From Candidatus Altimarinota bacterium (GTDB lineage Bacteria > Patescibacteriota > Gracilibacteria > BD1-5 > UBA6164), in the NCBI GenBank assembly GCA_020631485.1, contig JAHDHC010000011.1, positions 1,762 through 45,139 on the forward strand: a stretch of 43,378 bases of DNA, given 5' to 3'. Below, in pieces: positions 10,119 through 20,193 of this stretch. The notes under the pieces were generated by a model. It did no database searches. It was given only the letters and a program-made list of their open reading frames with translations, and was not told the origin of the DNA. Made by a program: the position numbers and the translations under genes. Numbering within the stretch: position 1 is the first letter of the stretch; each line of letters starts with the position of its first letter.

Positions 10119-11213
10119 ATGAAAAAAGTTATCTACATACTTGTAGTGAGTGGAATGTTAATGTGTCCAGCTCATAGTTCTGCCAATACACTTATCCAGA
10201 GGGAAATCCTAGGAAATATGGCAGAAATCATAGAGTTTGAAACTGATTCGCCTGATTATGATCTGAAGATATGAATCGATCAAAATGATGGCTCGAGCTT
10301 GCGTGAGATTATGGAGTCAGTCTGAGGGATTAGTGGTGTGACAGGAGTATTTCAGTGTCCAAAAGACTACTCAGCCTGTGGGTGAAAGAATCATACTATC
10401 AATGAAAGATACGTCAACTGAGTCAAATATAGTGTCTATGAATCCACTGGTGAAAGAGTCGTATTTTGATGGGATGGTCTCTATAAGTCTTTTATTTTTC
10501 AAACTGATAAAATCAATCCTGATAGAGAGACCGATATCTTTGAATGACTCGCAAATCATCCACTCTTGCTCCTTAGCTGAGAACCTATGACAGACTCATA
10601 CTGGGAAAAAGGATTGATCGATGAAAAAATGAGACAAAAATGAACGAGAAACTTTATCTGTTCAGATAAGGAGTCCACAAAAATATATTTCTGACTCGTC
10701 CATGCAGTAAACATAGATACTCTTGCAAAAGTTATCCAAGAGATTGGATGCTATAATGCGATCAATCTCGATGCCGGCTATTCGACAGCAATGCTCCACA
10801 ATGGTGGATACCTAGCTGGGCCTGGAAGAGAAATACTCGACTGAGTTTTTATAGTCCCTAAAAACATCGAGACTTCTACAATCGAAAACTCAGCTCAGAA
10901 AATATCTGAAAATATACATACAAAGCTCAGAAAATACTCAAGACAAAAACAAATAGAAGTACTCCAAAAACTTATTTTAAAAATCTCTGATTATAATCAA
11001 AATATCTACGACACTCGTAGTGAAAATATTTACGAGCAAAATTCTGATTGATTCTGAATCGTAGTAGGAAGACGCACACATCTTTCAAAACTTGCAACTG
11101 AAAAAGTATATCTCCTGAATAAGCTTAATTCTCTTTTTTATACAAAAATCAAAGAACATCAGGCTCATATAGAAAAGATCAAAAAAACTCCAGTTTTTGA
11201 TCTGAAGTTTTAG
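10119..11213 (+). CDS. Exported phosphodiester glycosidase (NAGPA-like) domain protein, 364 aa
   Basis: A signal-like N-terminus (MKKVIYILVVSGMLMC) precedes a domain containing NLDAGYSTAMLHNGG, which matches the NLDGGxS motif of phosphodiester glycosidase/NAGPA (DUF2233-type) proteins. These act on sugar phosphodiesters or related exopolysaccharide links. The C-terminal ~120 residues are Lys-rich and helical with no recognised domain. The gene is divergent from fic and convergent with murE, whose stop lies 12 bases beyond. Confidence 0.8.
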
Positions 11214-11225
11214 GCTGTACTTATC

Positions 11226-12542
11226 TTATCCAAGCATTTTATTGTCATCGATATCTTTGAGGACGGACTCCACAAAAGTCCTATCGTGCCACTCTTTTGG
11301 TCCATTGTTGGTCATAAGAACATGTTCGTCTCCTTTTCCGGCAAGAAGTAGCGTATCTCATTTTTTTGCTGTAAGAAGAGCTGTTCTAATAGCTTCTGCT
11401 CTATCTGAGATAATCCAGAAGTCATCTCATTCTTTTCTCTCGATTCCTGGAAGCACATCTTTTATGATATTTTCTGTGAGCTCCGTATAATCGTCATCCT
11501 GTGTTAAAAATACTATATCAGAGTTTTCAGATACGATTCTCCCCATAACTGGTCTTTTTGATTTATCTCTATCTCCTGTTGCTCAAAATACAGTTATAAG
11601 TTTTCCGTCTCATTTATGTTCTGCGAGTATCCCAAGTACTTTATCAAGTGCATCTGCCGTATGTGCATAGTCTATATAGATCCTAAATCCTTCGTTATTG
11701 TCTACTGATTCGAGTCTTCCAGGAACTGGACGAATGTTTTCTACGATTTTGTGGATTTTTTCTGATTTTATTCAGAGTGCTGTAAATACTCACACTGCAG
11801 CTGTTATGTTGTAGATGTTGAAGTCTCACATCAAGCGCGTATCTATCTCTAAGTTTTCTCATGGGATAGCCACATGAAATCTAGTACCATCAGGGAGATT
11901 TACTACGTCACGTGCTTTGAGGTTTGCACTGTTAGAATATACTCAGTAGGTTATCAGTGAGTCATATGTTTCTTCTGTAAAAAGCTCTTGATACTCAGAA
12001 TCAATATTTACAATTGCTGTTTTTTTCACTCCATGTTTTCTTCTGCTACGAATAAGACTCTTAAAAAGTTTAAGCTTCGTGTTTACATAGTTTTCCATAG
12101 TTTTATGTAGATCTAGGTGATCTTGTGTTATATTTGTCAGAACAGCTATGTCATAATCAAGCCCCCAATTTCTACTCATGAGAATACCATGTGATGCTGT
12201 TTCAATTACTGCATAGTTACATCCTGCATTTTTTGCTTGTTTAAAAAGTTTTTGGAGTGTAAACACGTCTGGAGAAGTCATTTTTGTTTCGTTTTGAAAT
12301 TCTTCCCCATCGATGATGTAGTTTACTGTCGTAAACATAAAGACTTTTTCACCTGCTTCTACCAATCATTTTCAGATGATATTTGAAGTAGTTGTCTTTC
12401 CATTTGTTCCAGTAACTCATATGATAGTCATTCATTTTGATGGAAAACCATATAGCATGTTTGCTGCTATAGCTCTAAGCTTGTGGTAAAACAAACGAAG
12501 AGGGTTATCAAGCGCTATTGATTTTTTTATATTTTGTATCAT
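11226..12542 (-). CDS. murE: UDP-N-acetylmuramyl-tripeptide synthetase (MurE-like), 438 aa
   Basis: Adds the third amino acid to UDP-MurNAc-dipeptide in the cytoplasm. Walker A is GVTGTNGKTTT at residues 42-52, followed by TSPD, ETASHG, TNITQDHLD and YAHT, all Mur ligase motifs. The protein starts just before the P-loop, so the usual N-terminal UDP-binding domain is missing. An in-frame upstream ATG at 12629, overlapping the DUF4012 gene, would add 29 residues but not restore the domain. Where MurE has DNPR (meso-DAP type) this has DDDYTE, so the amino-acid substrate cannot be predicted. It lies 14 bases after DUF4012, probably in one operon with ftsH. Confidence 0.85.
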
Positions 12543-12556
12543 AGGTGTGATTGTTA

Positions 12557-14659
12557 TTATTTTGAATTCTCTGCTAATGTATACTCAAAATCCTGACGAA
12601 TTCAAGTAAACTTGAAACTTTCAGTTCATAAATGAAAATCAAAGTTATAATCGTGAATTCCAGGTTGTTTGTAGAATTTATACTCGTAGTTTCTACATTC
12701 AGGATTTTTGAGGATATAGCTCAAGACATGATAATTCGACTCAAATCTTGGAGTATCGATGTAGAGCTCGACTACTTTTGTTGTGGGATATTCACGGATA
12801 GTGAGATTTTTATTTGTTATTTGTGCTTCTTTTGGCACTACAACTCGGATAAATTGTTTATTCGGTCCGAGTCATTGGATAAAAAGATTTCCTTCTACAT
12901 CTATATCATATTTTTCAAATATGCTAATGGCATCGCGTTCATTAGCTAAACTAAAATTGTGTCTGAGTTTCATGTTGAGACGAGTTTGAATATCACAGTT
13001 ATCTTTTATTGTGACATATTTACTAAAGCTTCTTTGAAGATATCTATCTGATTTATTTCAAGAAAGTGACGTAAATACAGGATAATTAAAATCAAATCAT
13101 GTACTAAAATCAATTGCCCCATCTAACTCAAAGGTATTGAGTACAGTTTGTGCTTGTGTATCAAAACTATAAAAGAAGATATCACGTGATCTCATTGCAT
13201 CCACAAAAACACTCATGTACTTTTTTATATCTTCTTCTTGCTTGAGGTAGTCCATATATTCATCAATAAAGTCAAACAATATATTTTTTGGAGAATCAAG
13301 TGTCGCTTCACGGCTCTTTTTGGATTCAACAAGGCTCGACATCACAAGTGAGAAGTTTTTATCTGTAATAGTCATTCAAAGAGTCTTTGAATCAAAATCT
13401 CAGCTTTTACTGAGTAAGTCTTTTGCAAGATTTATATTTGTATAGATGATCCCATCGATAGAAATATTTCATCTTGCGAGTATCTCTTTGATTTTTTCTG
13501 AGCTCTTTCCAACTCATATGTAGTAGTTTGCGTCACGAAGTCAAAAAGTTTGAGTGAGTCTATCAATTCATTCTGGTGCTGGCTCTCTGAAAGGATCTTT
13601 ATTTATCTCCCATTCGAGTGCATAAATATCTTTTTTTTCAAAACTCTCAACTTTTCATCAAAATACTTCTATAAATCATACACTCCCCATAAATCATCCC
13701 TGAGGACGTATTTCATCTGAGTTTTGAAATACTATCATGTATTTTTTTCTTTCCTTATGTCCAAACATTGATAAAACAGTATCATAGTTTTTTTCCAAAA
13801 AATCTCACTTTTCTACAAGTTCAGATATTGTATCTTTGAGAAAAACAAGTTTTTCATTGAGATCATTTTCTCATAAATCTACTATCTGAGAATAATATGA
13901 ATTCGCTTCTCGGAGGTCTTTTAGAGCCTCGAGGAAATTTCACTGAGAATTATCAAAAAAATGGGAAAATAAGATATCTCAAATCTCTTTTGTTTCAGTC
14001 AAAAGTATGAGATCAAAACCTATCCTTGAAAATTTTTCAAAAGACTCAGTTAGGTATCTTCCTCATTGTATCAATCTGTAGGCATCGTTTATACTGGAAG
14101 TGTGGAGAAAAGAAATCGGCTTAAATAGATAATATGTCACAAGAAAACTACTTCTGGATTCAGAGATATGTTCGTTTACTTTTTTGTAATCGGGAAAATC
14201 AGTTTTCACCTGACTCAGAGTTTCATATGAATAGGTAAGATATTTTTCCAGTACGTCTTTGTATAAAAAGATTCAGAGAAAAAATGAAAAACACAAAAAA
14301 AACAAAAAATATATATTTCCGATACGCTTTTCATTAAAAAAATGTGTCTTTGGAGGTGTTATACGTATTTTTTGTAATTCAGCTGTTATCTGTGCGGCAC
14401 TATCCTGAAATGACTTTTGTTTTTGGAGTGAAATGTCTTTTGAGAAATATGATTTTTTCCCAACAGCATCTATTGATTTTCATTCATGAATCTCAAGAAC
14501 GATTTTTTTATCTCAACGAACATCAATATTGCCTTTTCCTGTTTCTATATCTTTAAAACTCTCTGATGCTTCTCAGATAAGTTCGTATTCTTGCGGTACA
14601 TGGAGATCTGAAATATCGAGTGATTCTTCGAGATTTTTTCGTATGTCTTTGAGTTTCAT
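12557..14659 (-). CDS. DUF4012 domain membrane protein, 700 aa
   Basis: A cytoplasmic N-terminal segment of ~120 residues is followed by one strongly hydrophobic helix (around IYFLFFLCFSFFLGIFL) and a large presumably extracytoplasmic region. That region carries FQNSDEIRPQGGFMGSVG, the signature of DUF4012 proteins, which often sit with cell-envelope and polysaccharide genes. Many glycines are UGA. It ends at TAA 12557, past an in-frame UGA at 12626 that would stop it under the standard code. The gene is 25 bases downstream of ftsH and 14 bases upstream of murE. Function is unknown; an envelope role is inferred. Confidence 0.85.
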
Positions 14660-14684
14660 GAATATGTGTGAATAAAATCAGCTC

Positions 14685-16565
14685 TTATGTAAAATATGCG
14701 TTGAATTCTTCTCTATCAATTTCTTCTTTTTCTATAAGATCAAGTGACATTTTTTCATGAAGTTTTTTATTTTTTGTAATAATCTCTTTTGCTACATTAT
14801 AAGCACCATCAAGGATTTCTTTTACCTTTGCATCAATTGCTTCAGCTGTTTTGTTTGAGTACTCTACCTTACTTCATTCAGCTCATAAGTGATTTCCAAT
14901 AACTGCATCTCATGCAAAGTTTTCAGCTCAGATATCTTCATACATACCATATCTTGTGACCATTCATCTAGCTATTTTTGTCGCTCTTTCTATATCGTTA
15001 CTTGCTCATGTAGTTATATTTTCTTTTCCAAAAAACACTTCTTCTGCCACTCTTCATCCATAAAGAGTTGCAAGCTCATCGAGAAATTTTGCTTTTGATA
15101 CGAGGACTTCATCTTTTTCAGGTAAGAACCATGTAACTCCAAGAGCTCATCATCTAGAGACGATAGACACCTTGTGTACAGGGTCTGTATTTGGAAGAAG
15201 TTTTCATACGATGGCATGTCCTACTTCGTGATATGCTGTGATTTCTTTTTCTTTTTGATTCATGACAAATGACTTCTTTCTCAGTCACATAACTATTCTC
15301 TCAAATGCGTTTTGAATCCTCTCGCTTGATATATTTTTTTCATTGTTTCTTGCAGCAATAATTGCTGCTTCGTTTATAAGATTCCCAAGATCCGCTCCAC
15401 TAAAACCTACAGTACTTGAGGCAAAATGAGCAAAATTTACATCTTTATTTATGGTCTTCCCTCTTGCGTGTACTTCAAGGATTTTTTCTCTGTCATTGAG
15501 ATTTGGAAGATTTACTGTGATTTTCCTATCAAATCTTCCCGGTCTGAGGAGTGCTTTATCTAGGACATCAGATCTATTTGTTGCTCATATCACGATGATA
15601 TTTGTATCATTATCAAATCAATCCATTTCTGTAAGAATCTGGTTGAGTGTTTGTTCTCTTTCGTCGTGTCCTCAGCCAAGTCATGGTCATCTCTTTTTTC
15701 AAATCGCATCTATTTCATCTATAAATATGATAGCTGGTGCCATCTTTTTTGCATTTTCAAATAGGTCTCTCACTCTTGACGCTCATACTCATACAAACAT
15801 CTCCACAAACTCTGAACCGGAAATACTCAGAAATGGTACCTTACTTTCTCAGGCTACGGCTCTTGCAAGAAGCGTTTTTCATGTCCCTGGAGGACCAACC
15901 AGAAGTATTCACTTTGGTATTTTTGCTCACATGAGCTTGTACTTACGAGGATTTTTCAAGAAATCTACGAGCTCAAAAAGCTCTTCTTTTTCTTCATCAG
16001 CACCTGCTACGTCTTTGAAAGTGATTTTATCTTTTTCTTGATCAAAGAGTTTTGCACGACTCTTTCAAAACGTGATAGCATTGTTTGCCATACCTCACAT
16101 TCTATTTATGAGAATAATCGCTATTATAAAAAAGAGTATAAATCATATGATAGTTGGGAGCATTTGAGCCCAAAACTTACTTGATGTGTTGTCTTTGATC
16201 GTGATTTGAGTTTCTATTTCTGGATTTTTGAGTCATAAGTCTTTTAAAGAATCATTGGCCGGAAGAAATACTATATCTCTTCTCGTCTTTTCCAGTCCGT
16301 TTTCTGTAACAGTTGATCCGCTCTCAGTCGCTATCGCTTTTGTTGCATCTATGAGAATCTCACTGTAGAGTCAATCTGAGTAATTTTTTTCAAATATATT
16401 GAGCGCTACTTCCTCGTCACTATACTGTGTATTTCATACCATTTCTTTGAGTCACATAGCAAAGAGTATACTCAAGACAAATAGTATAATCACTCACTTT
16501 ATCCCGTTTCCATTTTTGTTCATGAGTGTTTTTTTATCTCCTTTCTTTCCTTTTTTCGCTGTCAT
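14685..16565 (-). CDS. ftsH: ATP-dependent zinc metalloprotease FtsH, 626 aa
   Basis: Membrane AAA+ protease that degrades unneeded membrane and regulatory proteins. The order is an N-terminal helix, a short periplasmic region, a second helix (around [15 protein letters not shown]), then the AAA domain with Walker A GPPGTGKT at residues 224-231 (last Gly is UGA), DEIDAIG (Walker B) and RPGRFDR (SRH). The zinc motif HEVGH is at residues 446-450. The start at ATG 16565 gives a basic N-terminus; ATG 16523 in the same frame is the alternative, with AAGGAG about 14 bases upstream. First gene of the ftsH-DUF4012-murE group. Confidence 0.95.
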
Positions 16566-16838
16566 TTATCTTTTTAGGTGTTAAGTTTAATTAGGTTTGT
16601 ATAGTATAGAAAAATAGTGGAAAATCAAAAAAATAAAAGAGAGAAAATACTCATACATTACTTGTTCTGTTTTTGTATACGCACCACTGTTAAAATGTGC
16701 AAAAATATATACTTATTTTTTAACAATTTATTTTTCTTCTTTCATAATTCATACATTTATTTTATCTGTTATTTTGTCTTAGATAAGGCATTTTTAAAAA
16801 TAAATAAGATATATTTCATACAAGTCAAATACAATAAT

Positions 16839-16868
16839 TTGGCACATCTTGAACCTTTAAGATATAAT
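16839..16868 (+). promoter_or_regulatory. Strong sigma-70-type promoter for the structured RNA
   Basis: TTGGCA at 16839-16844, an 18-base spacer, and TATAAT at 16863-16868 (perfect -10). No start codon with an open frame follows, and the downstream sequence is rich in hairpins, so this most likely drives a non-coding RNA. Confidence 0.7.
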
Positions 16869-16874
16869 AAATGT

Positions 16875-17391
16875 ACAAATTAATTATTTTAATTAGTTTG
16901 TCTGTTCATTAACAGGAATTATTCTTTCCAAGAATGGTGCCTATAAAAATCTAATAGGTGGCCTCGACGTTCATGTAAATGAACAAAAAATAGTCTTTTT
17001 TAGACTACAAAAATAAAAACAAAATTAGGTGAAAATATTTTTAGTATTCACTTGAATAACTTTTTTCAAAAAGATTTGAAGACAGAACATTCAAGTGGAT
17101 AAGAGAAATCAAAAAACACCTCAAAAAAACAAAAAATTATTGAAACAAGATTTCAAAAATAAAAATAAAAAAGAATCGTGAATGCTTTTCAAAATCACGT
17201 AAGGAAGGTCTAATTCAGATGTACAATAAACAATTTGTTTTATTATATATCACTGCAGAGATAAAGATTAATCTCTCAAATCTGATCCTTTCTCCCTCGG
17301 ACTCCACGCAATACGCACTTTGTCCTTGATGTGAGAAAAGGACTATAATATTAACTTAAGCCCCTATTACCCAATATGCTTAAGTTTTTTT
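16875..17391 (+). ncRNA. Candidate structured non-coding RNA, ~515 nt, family not identified
   Basis: This 946-base gap between ftsH and nrnA has no credible gene. It has a good promoter, a string of local hairpins and a terminator. Hairpins include CCTAT/ATAGG (16940-16958), GTTCAT/ATGAAC closed by a GTAA (GNRA) loop (16969-16984), TAGTC/GACTA near 16995, CACTTGAAT/ATTCAAGTG (17049-17097), CGTGA/TCACG around 17178-17200, GAGAT/ATCTC near 17260 and GTCCTT/AAGGAC near 17315-17342. I looked for RNase P (GAGGAAAGUC), SRP, 6S and tmRNA signatures. Only a weak tmRNA-like AAAAAATAGTC and CTCGACG were found, with no Ala-Ala tag end and no T-arm. So the family stays open. Confidence 0.55.
17353..17391 (+). 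terminator. Terminator of the structured RNA
   Basis: AACTTAAGC (17353-17361), a 16-base loop, GCTTAAGTT (17378-17386) and a run of seven T. Confidence 0.75.
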
Positions 17392-17441
17392 ATTGTCTTA
17401 AATTTCTGCAAAAAATAATTTTATATATACTATTTTTGTAA

Positions 17442-17482
17442 GACCTCACCCTTGAATCCCCTCTCTTCAAAAGTGAGAGACA
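17442..17482. repeat. Diverged CCCTCTC-type palindromic repeat upstream of nrnA
   Basis: CCTCACCCTTGAATCCCCTC begins like the repeat at 1513 (CCTCACCCTTGCATCCCCTC), then TCTTCAAAAGTGAGAGA closes a weaker palindrome. It lies 29 bases before the nrnA start codon. Confidence 0.55.
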
Positions 17483-17511
17483 GAGTATCTATCCTTTATT
17501 ACAAATAATAT

Positions 17512-18510
17512 ATGCAAAAAAATATACAAAAGCTTTGAGAATTAAAAAATCTGATCGAGTCTTCTCAGAAAATACTTCTAGTCAACCATATACGTATGGA
17601 TGGAGATGCTTTGGGATCTCTAGGATGATTATATTTGCTACTCAAAAAACTTTGAAAGAAAGTTTATGCTATAAACGATGAACCAATCCCTGAAGCTTTT
17701 CACTTTCTGTGAAACACAGAAATTATTAAACCTGAAATGGAGACAGAAGAGAAAGAGTGGGATCTTATAATCAGTCTTGATGCTGCAAGTTGATCACAAC
17801 TGTGAGATGTTTATAAAGAGTTTTTTGCTATCTTTGATACCCACCCATTTGTAGTCATCGACCATCACATAACAAATAATTGATTTTGAACACTCAACAT
17901 CATCGATCCTCAGTATTCGTCTACTTGTGAACTCGTATTTGATATCATATCCGAGCTCTGATATTCTGAACAAATAGATTCAGAAATCGCAACCTATTTA
18001 CTTATGTGAATCAATACTGATACCAATATATTTTATAACTCCAACACGACGTACAATACCTTTAAGGTGGCGTCTGAGCTCTTCAGACTTTGAGGAAATC
18101 AGAGACAAATTACAAATGAGCTATTTAAGAAAAAAGGTCTCGCGCAAGCAAAGCTCTGGTGAGAAGCTCTGAGTCACATAGAATCTCACTTTGAATGACA
18201 GGTTGTTTGAAGCTACATCACCCAAGAGATATTTGAAAAAACTGAGACAGATAATCACCACACTTCAGGGCTACTCAACGAATTTCTTGCAAATATAGAC
18301 TGAGCAAAAATATCATATCTCCTCTACGAACTCCCAGACTGATCTATAAAATGAAGCCTCAGGAGTTTTAAAAAGATTCACAATGTATCACAAATAGCTC
18401 AAATCTTCTGAGGCTGAGGGCATATTCAAGCTGCAGGATTCACTCGAACTTGAGTAAATATACAGCAAGCCCAGCAAGAATTACTTGACGAAATACAAAA
18501 ATACTTATAA
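17512..18510 (+). CDS. nrnA: DHH/DHHA1 phosphoesterase, NrnA-like oligoribonuclease, 332 aa
   Basis: Hydrolyses short RNA oligonucleotides and often phosphoadenosine phosphate or cyclic dinucleotide products. An early NHIRMDGDALGS matches the family's first metal motif (HxxPDGDAxGS, with Met for Pro). DHH is at residues 117-119 (VIDHHIT), and the DHHA1 domain ends with GGGGHIQAAGF, partly UGA-encoded. Length is typical. It lies downstream of the structured RNA and a palindromic repeat. The next small gene starts 40 bases after its stop. Confidence 0.9.
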
Positions 18511-18550
18511 TATACTTTTATATGAGATATTAAAATTAAGCAAAATAATC

Positions 18551-18862
18551 ATGAGTACAGTTTTACAAACTTTAGAACAAGTATTAGGATCAGCAAAAAG
18601 ACTTAGTAATTTGGATATCAATCTTCCAGACAATATATCTCGTCTTGTTGAAGATCTTCTTCAAAAGAGACCTCCACTTGAAAATCGTATTTTAATATCA
18701 TCACATAAGTCTGCAATTGTGAAGCTTGACACTTCTCATATTCACCATGAGGTTGAAAAGTTCAGGACACTTTCTCTCGAAGTAATTGATGCATATGAAC
18801 AATACCTCACAAGCAGAGATGAAAGAGATACTGCAAGAAGAAGAAACGAGTATCAAAGCTAA
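18551..18862 (+). CDS. Hypothetical protein, 103 aa
   Basis: Starts MSTVLQTLEQVLGSAK at ATG 18551; an upstream in-frame ATG at 18485 would overlap the nrnA end and adds an unlikely leader. Mostly helical and charged, soluble, ending in an Arg/Glu-rich tail. It has one glycine (GGA) and no UGA. No family is recognised. Probably in one transcript with nrnA and the 74-residue gene after it. Confidence 0.65.
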   Translation: MSTVLQTLEQVLGSAKRLSNLDINLPDNISRLVEDLLQKRPPLENRILISSHKSAIVKLDTSHIHHEVEKFRTLSLEVIDAYEQYLTSRDERDTARRRNEYQS

Positions 18863-18922
18863 AAAATAAAAAAAATACTACTAGTACGAAAGATAAATTT
18901 CAGGGATAATTATTTAAAAATT

Positions 18923-19147
18923 ATGGAAAAATCATATACACAGACACCAGAATGATATGCAGAACTACACACGATTTGAATAGAAAAAATCGGATGAAAA
19001 GAAACAATTTCTGAGCTTATAACATCACATTTTAATCAAATGCTCAATGCGATATATGAACATTATATAAAAAGTCGTTGAAGTTTTCAAGATACTTCAA
19101 GGGCTGCAATTTCAAAAGCAGTAGAGCCAAAAGATCTCAGTCAGTAA
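18923..19147 (+). CDS. Small hypothetical protein, 74 aa
   Basis: Visible only under code 25, with four UGA-Gly codons: begins MEKSYTQTPEGYAELHTIG and ends at TAA 19145. Soluble, no recognised domain. A hairpin terminator overlaps its stop codon, which supports this being the end of a real transcript. Confidence 0.65.
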
Positions 19148-19172
19148 ATACACCATATTGGTGTATTTTTAT
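19146..19172 (+). terminator. Hairpin terminator
   Basis: AAATACACCA, loop TAT, TGGTGTATTT and further T residues; the stem starts within the stop codon of the 74-residue gene. Confidence 0.75.
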
Positions 19173-19176
19173 TTCT

Positions 19177-19245
19177 CTTCAAACATCTCTATCTACATCT
19201 TATCTATATCTTCTCTGATGTAGAAATAAGCTCGAGAGAGATATA
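19177..19245 (-). pseudogene. Remnant copy of the recG 3' end
   Basis: On the plus strand, CTTCAAACATC, TCTATATCTTCTCTGAT and AGCTCGAGA occur in the same order here and at 20201-20257, which encodes the last ~20 residues of RecG. The copy carries a 15-base insertion and several changes and is not in an open frame. It sits on the far side of the 294-residue secreted-protein gene, so that gene is bracketed by two copies of the recG tail. Confidence 0.6.
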
Positions 19246-19308
19246 TTGACATTATCTGGAGAAATCGTAGTATCTTGACTATACTAATAATACTAAGGTC
19301 TGATAAAT

Positions 19309-20193
19309 ATGAAAAAAATCACTCTTCTTGCAATAGCTCTTTTCCTTTCTTTCTCATCTCCTAATTCTCATGCTGAAATATCAGGAGCTACTGAGCAAAA
19401 AATAAATACTGCACTTGAAGTCTTTTTTCAGTCATTTGAATCAACAGAAAGTGTAGAAAAAAATCTTGAAAAGTATAAGTCTCTAAATACCAAGATAGAT
19501 CTCTTACTCACAAGAAAAAGTGGAAGAGAAAAGGAAATCTTGCAATACATAAAACTCAAAGCAATAGAGCGTCGTGAAGAGATTTACAAGGATTATATTC
19601 CAGATGATATTATCATTTTTGAAACACATTGAACTTGATTACAGGCGTGATATTCTGAGAGTAGTGGAGATTTTTTCCTACAATATGACAATAAAAACCT
19701 CATTAAAATATCTTTAACAAACGATATGGGCTGAGTAGTATGAGATTTGTGAGAATACACAAGTATGATAGATAAGGCTCATAACTACTTTTCTCATATA
19801 GACATAGAAGCACGCAAAAATTTTACAAATGAAGAAGAAGATTTTATAGTACTCAGAGACAAGAATCTATTTTTCTATAACCATATAGTTGTAAATGTAG
19901 AAACTGGCCGTTCATACATCGTAGGAAAACAATTATCTGATGTAATAATATATGACTCCTACATCTTGTGAATACTTAACGCTTATACGAGTAATATCAT
20001 AATAACCGTATATGATAAAGAAAGCTGAGAAAAGCTGTGAGCGAGTAATACACTTTTTGTCGTTAACACTGAAGTATCATTTGAATGAGCAGATGGTGAA
20101 TTCATATACTTTTCTGTAATTTATCAGTGAGAGAAAACTACAAATCTAAAGCTTGATTTAGAAAATTGGGAACTTACTGAGCTTTTAGATTAA
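19309..20193 (+). CDS. Exported hypothetical protein, 294 aa
   Basis: Signal peptide of ~22 residues (MKKITLLAIALFLSFSSPNS then HA|E). A helical, charged segment follows (residues ~25-100), then a region that alternates short strands. About a dozen glycines are UGA. No family is recognised. Its TAA (20191-20193) overlaps the convergent recG stop (20192-20190) by two bases. A decayed copy of the recG tail lies upstream of its start, which suggests the gene arrived by insertion or local duplication next to recG. Confidence 0.75.

Noticed and set aside
15451-16041. A 196-codon open frame on the plus strand
   Set aside because: It lies opposite the conserved AAA domain of ftsH, shows no known family and is explained by codon bias of the true gene.
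16617-16883. A possible 88-residue protein upstream of the structured RNA
   Set aside because: Very AT-rich, Phe/Tyr/Asn-bi­ased, no ribosome-binding site, and it runs through the promoter at 16839.
16875-17391. tmRNA, RNase P, SRP or 6S RNA identity for the structured RNA
   Set aside because: AAAAAATAGTC and CTCGACG are tmRNA-like, but no tag ending in Ala-Ala, no T-arm and no matching acceptor ends are visible; the core motifs of the other RNAs are absent.
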